DNA of 64,000 nt, taken from the NCBI GenBank assembly GCA_948567375.1, contig OX419756.1, forward strand, positions 129,001 through 193,000, in the 5' to 3' direction. The notes under the pieces are model-generated. The model was given only the letters and a program-made list of their open reading frames with translations, was not told where the DNA came from and made no database searches. This DNA comes from Lunularia cruciata (Eukaryota; Streptophyta; Marchantiopsida; Lunulariales; Lunulariaceae). The position numbers and the translations under genes are program-made. Of this stretch, positions 55,862 to 64,000 are shown in pieces; the first letter of the stretch is position 1, and every line of letters begins with the position of its first letter.

Positions 55862-57945
55862 ATGTCAAGTAGATTTCCTATCCCTCTGAGTAGTTGTCTT
55901 GTAATAATGCGTGTCAAGAAGCCAATTGAGAGTGAAATTTGCCAAAATCTAGAAGGGGTTAGAGTGTCTTGTCCAAGAGAAGAAATAGTCTTCTAGTGCC
56001 AAAGAACAAGAGAGCAAATAATGGCAAAGAAGGTCACACACGCTCTAGCAGTGCAAAGTTTTGCAATTCGTAGGCTGGACAGTGTAGCAAGGGTTTAGGG
56101 TCTTGAATAGACTTTGTATTACTTTCTTAGCATGGAACTGGAATTTCAATTTCCCAAGAGTCATGGCAGAGATAGCTGCCAATAATTGCAAGGAAGGCCT
56201 TAAAGTCAAGGGGAAGAGAGGAAATCCGGCTTGATGGACTGAGTTGGATTAGAGGTTAGTGTTGGGAAAGAAAGCAGAAGAACCGACAAAGATCACCTTC
56301 TATTGGAAGTGTGATGTTGCAAAGGAGACGGCGGACATAAAAAAAAATTTCTTTGCTCCGCGCACAACAAATGGTTACAAGGTGGAGTCTTATTGGGACC
56401 CGATTAAACAAAGTATCATGGGGACAATAATGGCCATGTTCAAACCAAAACGAACAACTTATGTGAACATGCAGCAGGCAGTCTTTTTCCACCAGATGTT
56501 TGCAGGAGTGAAGGTGAACTGGCAAAGTGTTTTCACCAACGAACAAGGCAGATGGTGGTCAATTGGAGGACAAAATTGCCTCCACATTATTTTGCACCAT
56601 TTGCAGCACACTTCTACTTCGGGTTGAACTTGATGACAGCAGAGGAGAGGTGTCACATGGTGTCGCATTTCCATCTTGATTTGAGATGGGAAGCGGATGA
56701 AGAAGAGCAACAATACATAGCACACCTATGAGCCAGTGATGATCACTTCTTGAGGACAGGACGACGGAAGATGGAAGAAGTCACAAGCCCAAGGAAGAAG
56801 AAGAGCAATAAACCCAAAGAAGCAAAGTCACCTCTAGCACAAAGGAAGACCCGAAGACTGGTTTTGTGGAGTAAGAAGATGGTGAAAGAAGCACCATCAG
56901 AAACCGAGTCTGAAGGGGAGACAGAGTTTCAAGGAGAGGACTCATAAGAAGACAAAATCACTTTACAAAGTGAGGAATCTGGAAGCGAGAGTGAGGGTAA
57001 ACACAAGGTTCAGCAATCGGTTGGAGTGGATGAAGCTTGTCATGCAATGATTGACAGTGTACTAGGAAAGATGAATCATTGTGTAGCGCTCGTTGTGGAA
57101 GAGAAGGGAGCTGAAAGACAAAAGGTGTACCCTGCGAGGCCAAGTTCAGTAGGTAAGGAAGAAGGAAGCTCAGAAGCAGTGTCTCTGAAGATACAAAGAT
57201 TGTGACTTTGGCAGAAGGAGCCAATAGAATAGGTGAAGTACAAAGATGGGGCCGAAGATGAAGAGAACTTTGGCAGAATATAGTATCTATCAAAGGTCGT
57301 CACTTCATTGTTGGAATTGTTGAAGGAGCACCAGAAGGTACTTTCCCAAGATCATATGAAGGTGACAAATGAGTTGCAGGTGGTGAAGTATCTGCTTGTT
57401 GAAGTGAAGGGTTTGTAGGAGCATGTAATCCAAAGAGACGAGGAAGTTGAAGAACATATGAAGGTGACAAATGAGTTGCAGGTGGTGAAGTATCTGCTTG
57501 TTGAAGTGAAGGGTTTGTAGGAGCATGTAATCCAAAGAGACAAGGAAGTTGAAGAACTTCAGGTGGATGCAGTCTTGAAGAAGAAGACTTTTGAGAAGTT
57601 GCAAGAGGTAAGGAAATCCAAAAGCAAGTTGAAGAATTGAAAGAGTAGGAAATGTTGCTGACCAAGATGAAAGAGGAGGTCAATGATATGCACATCAAGA
57701 GTATATATGTGAAGGCAATGGCCGCAATAATGGAGCAAGAGTTAGAAGCCTTGCAAAAGAGTGCAGCCGTGAAGGATCAAGCATGGCAAAGAGAGTTGCA
57801 ATCATGCATTGAGAAGAAGAAAGATTGCGCAAGCTGGTACAAAGTGCTGAGTTATAGAGTTCTCAGTATGCGGAGGAGAAGAAGATGCTTGCTGCTGAGT
57901 ATGAAGATGAGTTGAAGATGTACCGCAAAGAGTTGAAGGCAGAGC
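55862..57945 (+). pseudogene. ORF-X (a1) in LTR-A copy 13
   Basis: ATG at 55862 (MSSRFPIPLSS), EQIMAKKVTHALAV, then frameshifts. The frame 56259-56627 gives ITFYWKCDVAKETADI, TNGYKVESYWDPIKQSIMG and MQQAVFFHQMFAGVKVNW. One phase off follow CFHQ-like and FGLNLM parts. The linker 56750-56947 and coiled coil 57652-57915 (MEQELEALQKSAAVKDQAW) remain. It contains a 102-bp duplication. Confidence 0.7.
57354..57557. repeat. 102-bp tandem duplication, two units
   Basis: Units 57354-57455 and 57456-57557 differ at a single base (GACGAGG and GACAAGG). The unit is 34 codons of the coiled coil, so the frame is kept, although both units share a stop (GGTTTGTAG). The near identity shows the duplication is recent compared with the decay of the copy. 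Confidence 0.9.
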
Positions 57946-58624
57946 TATGAGCCGGCCTGTCTCTCACTCAAGATGAACCTCTGATGGTTATTATGGTAGC
58001 GCACCATGGACTAAGAAGGCAAGGAACCCCAACTCCATCATACTCCTCCAAGGCTAACACTCCAAGACTCAAGACATTGCTCACTAGAGAACTCAATGAG
58101 AGAGAGATAGTTGCAAACGAAAGGATGATGAGTACCTCCTCACCCCTTGTTTATATACTTGTGAAATAGTTACGTACCAAAGTTACTAATTACCGTAGTA
58201 ACTCAAGTTACTAGACTAAAAGTCAAGTAAAGTCAAAAAGTAGAAAGGAATATCCATTCACATGGGCATATTCCCCTTATCTTGACCCAACCACTAAAGC
58301 AAGGATTCCTTCACATGGGCTATCCTTGGACTAAAGAAGAATCCAAAACAAAAAGGCTTGCGGGCCCAAGAGTTCTCAACTCTTTCCCCAAAGCCAAACA
58401 CCTAGGAATAATACCAAGTCAACACACTAAAATCCAAAATAGTGGTGCTCATCTTTTCTACTTCCTCTAAAGTAAGGTCCCATCTATCTTAGCTATGACT
58501 AACTTTAGCTAACCATGACTAATATAGAACCATCCTTTATCTCTATATAAATAATATCTCTTAAGTACTTGTAATACCAAGCTAAATATCACAATACCAC
58601 ACACATGCACAAATGGGTGTTACA
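57946..58624 (-). mobile_element. LTR-B, 3' LTR of GypB copy 2
   Basis: On the minus strand it runs from TGTAACACCCATTTGTGC at 58624 to ...GGCTCATA near 57946 (about 679 bp). It is inserted in ORF-X of LTR-A copy 13. The GypB coding sequence follows upstream after the polypurine tract. The 5' LTR lies outside the window. Confidence 0.9.
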
Positions 58625-58641
58625 TTTACCCCCGGACTAAG
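58625..58641 (-). other. Polypurine tract of GypB copy 2
   Basis: Minus strand CTTAGTCCGGGGGTAAA directly before the LTR-B start. Confidence 0.8.
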
Positions 58642-58672
58642 TTTTCACTTTGTCCTCAAAGTGAAGGTCTCT

Positions 58673-59230
58673 CTACCTTCTATGGTACATCTTCAACTTA
58701 TCATGGTTAATCCTATCAAAGTATCTTCCTCCCAACTCCTTGAGATCATAGGTGTAATTGCCCCACACCTTCTCCACTATGAAAGGTCCAAAGTACTTAG
58801 GCAAAAACTTCTTTTGCACTCTCTTGAATCGAATGGAATCAAACAACATTACCCAATCACCTTCTTTGAAAGGCTCCACCTTCTTCTTGTCTTGCCTCTT
58901 ATCATAGCTCTCCTTTTGTTTCCTTTGGGCTTGCTCCACTCGAACCATAGCAACTGCTCTTGCCTCTTCCAACTCCATGAGTTGATCCTTCCTTGACTTC
59001 TCTGCATCACCTCCTTGTGCTTTCTTCAATCTCCTATGAATGCTTTGGAAGGTAGGAAGATCAAAGTGAATAGGTAAGGTAGACTCAATACCATACACCA
59101 ATTGAAATGGAGAATATCCAGTGGAAGTTTTCATGGTTGTCCTATACTCCCACAAAACTGCATGAATCCTCTTGTCCCAATGATGTTTAGCCCCCTCCAT
59201 TTCTGCATCTTTGGCCAACATCATGCACAA
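58673..59230 (-). pseudogene. GypB copy 2: integrase C-terminal domain
   Basis: An open frame of 185 codons in phase with the pol frame above it. It is separated only by a TAG at 59231-59233, where the sister copy at 6190-6822 has Gln. It contains YRTTMKTSTGYSPFQLVYG, LPIHFDLPTFQSI, then GDWVMLFDS, KFLPKYFGPFIVEKV and NYTYDLKELGG. It ends MYHRR at the usual stop. No chromodomain or PHD finger. Confidence 0.88.
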
Positions 59231-59233
59231 GGT

Positions 59234-62200
59234 CTAATTGGTTCTCTCTGCCAAGCCATTGGAATTTGGCTTATAGGATGTAGTTACTCTATGTGTGATA
59301 GAGAAATGTCGTAGCATGGCTGTAGTAATGCTTCCTGTAAACTCTCCTCCTCTATCAGAAACCAACTCCAAAGGGCATCCAAACCTAGTGATAATGCGTT
59401 CATAAAGAAATCTACCCACTTCATCTTCATTCTTGTCCCTCAATGGTCTAGCCTCAACCCACTTGGTAAGGTAATTAGTAACTACTACAATGTACAGATT
59501 GTTCCTTGGGGTTCTATTGAGAGGACCTACAAAATCAATTCCCCACTTCTCAAAAGTTCCTAGCAATGGAATTGATCTAAGTGGTGGAGTGGATGTAGAC
59601 TTTCTAGCAAAAGCTTGATAAACATGACAAGTTTTGCAATAATCAAGACAATCCTTGAAAATCCCTTTCCAATGGTAACCTGCATCTAGAATCTTGAAAG
59701 CAGTCACCTTTCCTGCAAAGTGTCCTCCACATACTAAACCTTCATGAAACTCCTTTATGAGTAGGATAGACTCTTCCTTACCCACTGCTCTTCGAAGTAG
59801 ACCATCTGCTCCTTGGTGAAAAAGAATATCCTCCACCATTGTGTAAGGTCTAGATCTTGCTGCAAGGGCCTTCCTCTCCCTAGCATGCATCCCTTCTGGA
59901 TAGTTACCTTTTGTCACAAAATCCACAATCTCCTTGTACTCCATTGGAACCTCTTGAGTGACTGAGATTGTCATGAGCTCTTCATCCGGGAAGGAATCAT
60001 CCACTGGCTCATCTCCATCATGATCATAGGCTCTAGATAATAAATCAGCATTTGCATGTTTCTTTCCTGGCCTATCTTCAATGGTGTAGTCATACTCAGA
60101 CAAGAGTATCATCCACCTTGCTAGTCTCCCTTCAACATTAGGCTTGTTGAAGATGTACTTCAAAGCCTTGTGATCCGTGACAATGGTGGCTTTCCCTCCA
60201 ATCAAGAAGTGTCTAAACTTCTTGAGACCAAAGATCACTGCCAACCCTTCTCTCTCCGTGACAGAGTAGTTCTTCTCTGCTGAAACCATCTGCCTACTAG
60301 CATAAGCTATTGGATGATCATGCCCATCTTGGTCTAATTGAATAAGAGTGCATCCTATAGCTACATTAGAAGCATCAGTGTAGAGGATGAAAGGTTTACT
60401 CCAATCAGGTTTAGCAAGAATTGGAGCTACAACAAGGGATTGCTTGAGCTCCTCAAAAGCTTTGAGAGCCTCCTTGTCTTCCAAAATCACCATGTAATCT
60501 ACACCCTTCTTCATGTAGATGGTCAATGCATAAGCCTTGTTGGAAAATGAGAAGATGAACCTCCTATAGTACCCAACCATCCCCAAGAATTGGCGTAACT
60601 TTGTCAAGCTTGAAGGGAATGGAAGGTCTGAGATTTGCCTCACCTTCTTAGGATCAACTGCTATTCCATCCTTGGAGATGATATGCCCCAAAATTAGACC
60701 TTCTCCACATCCAAAAATGCACTTCTCTGGGTTGAGTGATGCATTTGCCTCATCCAAGCGTTGCAAGACTTTGATTAGGTGCTCAAAGTGCTCCTCCTTG
60801 CTCCCATAGACACAAAAGTCATCAATGAAATCTCTCACAAATTTCCCAATGAAAGGTTCAAATACCTTGTTCATGAACCATTGGAATGTGGCTAGAGCAT
60901 TGCAAAGCCCAAAAGGCATGACCTTGAAAGCATAAGTTCCCCAAGGTGTGGTGAATGTGGTGAGCTGTTGATGCTCTGGTGCAATCTTGATTTGGTTATA
61001 TCCACTATAACCATCTCCAAAACTGTACCTCTCATGACCTGCAACCTCCTCCAAGATCTCATCAATGAATGGCAATGGGTAGTAGTCCTTCTTGGTAACA
61101 GCATTGAGCTTCTTGTAATCCACACATACCCGAAGCTTGCCATTCTTTTTCTTCACAATGACAATTGGAGACACCCATTTTGAATTCTCCACCTCAAAGA
61201 TAAATCCAGCCTCCTTGAGCTTATCAATCTCCTCCTTCACAACCAAAGATATTGGTGGGCTAATGCGATGTTGCTTTTGCCGGATTGGTCTTGCATGTGA
61301 CTCCACCTCTATCTTGTGCTCCTCCAAGGTGACTTCCTTCAAATCCTTGTAACTAAAAGCAAACACATGGATGAACTTGCGGAAAATCTCCTCAAATCTC
61401 ACCTTCTCCTCCTTGGTAACATTTGGGCCATACTTGAGGGTAGATAACCTTCTCTCTACCTCCTCAAGTGTCAATGGTGATTTATCTGGGTCCTTCAAAA
61501 CCTCTGGCTTAGGTGCAAAATCCATAGCACACAAAGGATACACATCTGAATCAGATTCAGATTCATCCTCCTCCGTGGAAGTCTCCTCTTCCATGCTTGT
61601 GTCCACACTTGAAGCTCCTTCTTCAGAATCTGATTTCCAATAATCAGAAGATGGTGTATCTGAATGTGAAGTGTTGGTGGTGTTAGTCACAGGAATAGTG
61701 ACTCTATGGTTTGATGGCCCAATCCTCAAGTACCCTTTGTGCCATCGATCAGTTGTGCGTGCTGCTCTCAACCATGGCCTCCCAAGAAGTAAGTCATAGC
61801 TTGCATCCTTCAAGACTTGGAAAGTCATGAGATTTTGAACTCCCATAACTGAAACTACCACCTTATCCATCACCCCTACTGGTCGAACTTGTTGCTTGTT
61901 TGCCATGCTCACCACAAATGTTGAAGGTCTTGAGGGTATCATACCTAACTTCTTCATCAACCTTTCTGACATGGCATTCACTGCTGATCCTCCATCAACC
62001 AATGCATCTTTGATGTTGTGACCATTCACTCTCACATCAATCTTGGAGGCATATTCACAAGCTTCCCATGGTGCTGGCTTGGCATCCACCACCCCCATTG
62101 ATATTGGAACTTTTGCCTTCTTCTTCTTCTTGCTCCTTGTAGAACTCAAACCACCTCTAAGCTCCTTTCTCAAGGTAGGGTTCAAAGCAATTAATTGGCC

Positions 62201-62764
62201 CACTGTGATGTTAGCCTTGTGACTACCAACATCCTCCAACACATTGTAGTTCCATTGTTGCTTTGAGATCAAGAAGTCCTCCATCCCCAACTTCTTCCTT
62301 GGAGTCTTTGTTGTTGATGGTGTTGAGGTGCGAGTGCTCCTAGTAGACATAGGAGTATCCTTGCTTGAAGTAAATCCTTGAGAAGAGTGAACATCCTCTA
62401 CAAAACGAGCTCTCTTCTTCTCTTGTGCCAAAAGCTCCAAATTAAGACCCTTGGAGTTTGAGCACTCTCCCTTCTCATACTTGCTCTCAACCACATCTAT
62501 GGATGCTATCCCCTTACCTTTGTTGGGATTAGGAGCCACTTGGGTTTCACTACCTCCCTCTTTCCCTCTATTGGCTCCCTCATAACCCCTTCCTCCATGG
62601 TAAGTGGAATTTGGGCAATTCCTTTGGATATGGCCTCTTCCTCCACAACCAAAACAATTTCTATCATTGAAATTGTTGGCTGGTTGGCCTCCTCTATATG
62701 GATAGTTTCCATAACTCCTAGGCCCTCTCCCTACATTCTGATCCATCTCTCTCTCTTCTCCCAT
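59234..62764 (-). CDS. GypB copy 2: gag end-pol polyprotein, 1176-codon open frame
   Basis: One zinc knuckle (Cys37, Cys40, His45, Cys50), a basic/serine-rich linker, and an aspartic protease with active-site Asp257 in DGGS. RT covers about residues 500-700 (VCVDYKKLNAVT, YSGYNQIKI, MPFGLCNALATFQ, FIDD with Asp648 and Asp649). The RNase H first Asp is 797 (LYTDAS), with TDHKAL and HANADLLSR. The integrase has His1007, His1015, Cys1043 and Cys1046, and the catalytic Asp1077, Asp1137 and Glu1173. A premature TAG comes three codons after Glu1173. All catalytic residues are present, so this is the youngest-looking gene of the window. It belongs to the non-chromodomain Ty3/gypsy elements. It would not give full integrase because of the stop. 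Confidence 0.92.
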   Translation of the reverse strand: MGEEREMDQNVGRGPRSYGNYPYRGGQPANNFNDRNCFGCGGRGHIQRNCPNSTYHGGRGYEGANRGKEGGSETQVAPNPNKGKGIASIDVVESKYEKGECSNSKGLNLELLAQEKKRARFVEDVHSSQGFTSSKDTPMSTRSTRTSTPSTTKTPRKKLGMEDFLISKQQWNYNVLEDVGSHKANITVGQLIALNPTLRKELRGGLSSTRSKKKKKAKVPISMGVVDAKPAPWEACEYASKIDVRVNGHNIKDALVDGGSAVNAMSERLMKKLGMIPSRPSTFVVSMANKQQVRPVGVMDKVVVSVMGVQNLMTFQVLKDASYDLLLGRPWLRAARTTDRWHKGYLRIGPSNHRVTIPVTNTTNTSHSDTPSSDYWKSDSEEGASSVDTSMEEETSTEEDESESDSDVYPLCAMDFAPKPEVLKDPDKSPLTLEEVERRLSTLKYGPNVTKEEKVRFEEIFRKFIHVFAFSYKDLKEVTLEEHKIEVESHARPIRQKQHRISPPISLVVKEEIDKLKEAGFIFEVENSKWVSPIVIVKKKNGKLRVCVDYKKLNAVTKKDYYPLPFIDEILEEVAGHERYSFGDGYSGYNQIKIAPEHQQLTTFTTPWGTYAFKVMPFGLCNALATFQWFMNKVFEPFIGKFVRDFIDDFCVYGSKEEHFEHLIKVLQRLDEANASLNPEKCIFGCGEGLILGHIISKDGIAVDPKKVRQISDLPFPSSLTKLRQFLGMVGYYRRFIFSFSNKAYALTIYMKKGVDYMVILEDKEALKAFEELKQSLVVAPILAKPDWSKPFILYTDASNVAIGCTLIQLDQDGHDHPIAYASRQMVSAEKNYSVTEREGLAVIFGLKKFRHFLIGGKATIVTDHKALKYIFNKPNVEGRLARWMILLSEYDYTIEDRPGKKHANADLLSRAYDHDGDEPVDDSFPDEELMTISVTQEVPMEYKEIVDFVTKGNYPEGMHARERKALAARSRPYTMVEDILFHQGADGLLRRAVGKEESILLIKEFHEGLVCGGHFAGKVTAFKILDAGYHWKGIFKDCLDYCKTCHVYQAFARKSTSTPPLRSIPLLGTFEKWGIDFVGPLNRTPRNNLYIVVVTNYLTKWVEARPLRDKNEDEVGRFLYERIITRFGCPLELVSDRGGEFTGSITTAMLRHFSITHRVTTSYKPNSNGLAERTN

Positions 62765-62799
62765 AGTTGCACCACATTGATCTTGAGATCCGCAAGTTG

Positions 62800-63176
62800 T
62801 TATGTGATGGTTTGGAGTGGATCTTTTGGTGGAGGTGCAAGAACTGGAGCAACTACTATTTGTGGTGCAACCCTTGTCACCAAAGTATCAGAAGTTCCAC
62901 CATACTTGTAGCCTTGAGGAAGATGCACAACCTCCTTCACCACCAAATCACTCTCATCCCCTTCCAAACTCTCCTCCATACGAATTGCGATCTTGATAGC
63001 TTCAACCTTGGAAGAAGGTTTCTCATATCTCACCTTGCTTCTAATTTGTGGTCTCAATCCTCCCACAAAATTCTTGGTGAGCATGGCCCCTATGCCAATC
63101 ATTGTAGTCTCCACATCATCCCCACCCTTCCTCAACACTATGCAAAATCTGGACTCCAACTTTTCCACTCTTTCCA
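62800..63176 (-). pseudogene. GypB copy 2: gag, second part
   Basis: MERVEKLESRFCIVLRKGGD, IGAMLTKNFVGGLRPQIRSK and a proline-rich end before a TAA (LQTIT stop). It is in the phase of the first gag part if the 128-bp insertion plus its 5-bp duplication is left out of account. Between the stop and the pol frame, (GA)n at about 62745-62757 marks a two-base slip that puts pol in another phase. Confidence 0.82.
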
Positions 63177-63309
63177 TGTCTCCCTACTACACAGATATGC
63201 TTTCCAATCAGGCCAAGGTCATTCCACACCAGACATTCGACCTTGTCCGACACTCATTGATGGCACAGAGGAATATTGTAAAAGACCGAAACCGAGGAGA
63301 GAAATTCCA
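63172..63309. repeat. 128-bp insertion with TTCCA target-site duplication
   Basis: TTCCA at 63172-63176 and 63305-63309 flank 63177-63304. The inserted piece (TGTCTCCCTAC...GAGGAGAGAAA) is not GypB. About 100 bp of it match the chromovirus integrase-chromodomain junction at 38160-38275 in the plus orientation. It has no LTR and no clear inverted repeat. Confidence 0.85.
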
Positions 63310-63634
63310 CATAGACCCTCACTTTCTCTCCATCTCCTTGCTTGAGAAATGTAACCTCACTCATCAATCTCTCATAACTCTCATTAGGAAGAAAGTTCTC
63401 AATGAGTGTTGAAGTCAAAGTCTCCCAAGACTCCTCTTCCCCCTCTCTCCTCTCTCTCTTTTGGTATTCTGACTCATACCATGTAAGTGCTGCATCCTCA
63501 AAGAAATCTGGTAATAATGAGGCCCACTCATTCTTCCTCCTCTCATTGTTTCCTATGCAAGCTCTCTTGAAGTCTCTCACAAAGGCCTCCACATCTTCTC
63601 CATCCTTGCCAAAGAAAACCGGAAGTTTCCCCAT
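63310..63634 (-). pseudogene. GypB copy 2: gag, first part
   Basis: ATG at 63634, four codons after a stop, starting MGKLPVFFGKDGEDVEAFVR. It has the usual gag signs: GEDVEAFV, then WASLLPDFFEDAALTWYES and ETLTSTLIENFLPNESYERL, and KQGDGEKVRVYVE. At 63310 the frame enters the 128-bp insertion and stops. Without it, the second gag part follows in phase. Confidence 0.85.
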
Positions 63635-64000
63635 CTTAACCCCTCACTATCTTTCTTTTCTCTCAATTTTTTTTCTCTTTTCTTTTCTCTCACTCTATTA
63701 CTAATAGAGTATATACATGACTAACACCATCTGAGAATAATCCACTCTAGGGAGCACAAAAGGTTCAGGTTGCTCCAAGATTTCTATAGCAACATCAAAT
63801 CCTAGAGTGCATATTAATCTAACTCTCATGGATAGTTTATCCATAAGTTGAAAGATTATCTCCATCACTAATCTTGAGAACTAGCTGATGAAGGTGGTAG
63901 TATTTCTGTAGCTGTACTAAGACTCTCTCCAAGATCCTTCACCAAAGTTTCCAAAAGTGCTTTTACTCCACTACACTCATGTCCTTTTGGAAGTCCTTCA
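63635..64000 (-). other. Leader region upstream of GypB gag
   Basis: T/C-rich on the plus strand up to 63700 and then mixed sequence. No LTR-B end and no primer-binding site is seen, so the leader is longer than 365 bp. The minus strand at the window edge reads EGLPKGHECSGVKALLETLV, LGESLSTATEILPPSSAS, stop: a short open stretch of about 43 codons that may be part of a small upstream reading frame. Confidence 0.4.

Larger units (their letters stand above)
55454..57945 (+). mobile_element. LTR-A copy 13 (a1), cut by GypB copy 2
   Basis: It begins TGTGGTGCACACA at 55454. Homology to copy 7 runs to 57945, in the coiled-coil coding part, where the LTR-B of GypB copy 2 begins. The remainder of this LTR would lie beyond the window if GypB is a simple insertion. 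Confidence 0.85.

Noticed and set aside
63177..63304. The 128-bp segment in GypB gag as an intron
   Set aside because: The borders do not have GT...AG at the right points on the minus strand, a TTCCA duplication flanks it, and it matches chromovirus coding DNA.
1..64000. CRISPR arrays, tRNA or rRNA genes, bacterial operons
   Set aside because: None seen: no spaced palindromic repeats, no cloverleaf-like sequences noticed, and all coding signals belong to retrotransposons.

Overview
The window is eukaryotic nuclear DNA made almost entirely of nested, decayed LTR retrotransposons of the Ty3/gypsy class. I see no host gene, tRNA, rRNA or bacterial feature. The families (chromodomain and non-chromodomain gypsy, zinc-knuckle gag proteins, TG...CA LTRs) and the density of nesting point to a large, repeat-rich land-plant genome. 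A gymnosperm or fern would fit, but that is a guess.

Four gypsy families are present; the names are mine. GypA has copies at 1466-1855(-), 21258-25379(-), 29076-34282(+) and 42296-44233(-). Its polypurine tract is followed at once by a very long LTR (LTR-A, about 3.0-3.8 kb, TGTGGTACCCACA...GGGTTGTCACA). GypB has copies at 2547-7221(-, interrupted) and 58625-63634(-), with an LTR of about 690 bp (LTR-B) that also occurs alone at 22105 and 47922. GypC is a chromovirus: an integrase tail with chromodomain at 37981, its 747-bp LTR-C at 38466, and a lone LTR-C at 46862. GypP is a gypsy element with a PHD finger behind the integrase at 10986-13047(-). An RT remnant at 17014-17437(+) may belong to GypP or a relative.

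LTR-A is the main observation. Fourteen copies or pieces cover more than half of the window. Most carry the same sense-strand reading frame (ORF-X, about 830-870 codons) inside the LTR. ORF-X has a conserved N-terminal domain of roughly 300 residues, an acidic low-complexity linker and a long coiled coil, and it ends about 800 bp before the LTR end. A TATA-like box lies about 375-400 bp from the LTR start and only about 25-35 bp before the ORF-X start. Three LTR-A copies stand alone between perfect 5-bp target-site duplications (2670-6067 TGATC, 48557-52332 ATGGT, 53138-55041 CTTGT), which is how solo LTRs behave. There are three subtypes: a1 (...MQQAVFFH...), a2 (...MKHQAVFFH...) and a short a3 of 1.9 kb lacking the N-terminal domain. 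I do not recognise ORF-X. A coding gene inside an LTR is uncommon and is the best candidate here for something undescribed.

Layout: 1-7221 is GypA and GypB remnants broken by LTR-A copies; 7222-10985 LTR-A (a2); 10986-13047 GypP; 13292-21257 two LTR-A (a2) copies around an RT remnant; 21258-25379 GypA(-); 25380-29075 LTR-A (a1); 29076-34282 GypA(+); 34283-37980 LTR-A (a1); 37981-39294 chromovirus debris; 39295-44233 LTR-A (a2) plus GypA(-); 44234-47601 two truncated LTR-A copies and LTR-C; 47922-52394 LTR-B split by a solo LTR-A; 52395-55453 pyrimidine-rich sequence split by the short LTR-A; 55454-57945 LTR-A (a1); 57946-64000 the best-preserved element, GypB, with a 3531-nt pol frame. GypA/LTR-A insertions lie in GypB and GypB insertions lie in LTR-A, so the two families were active over overlapping periods.
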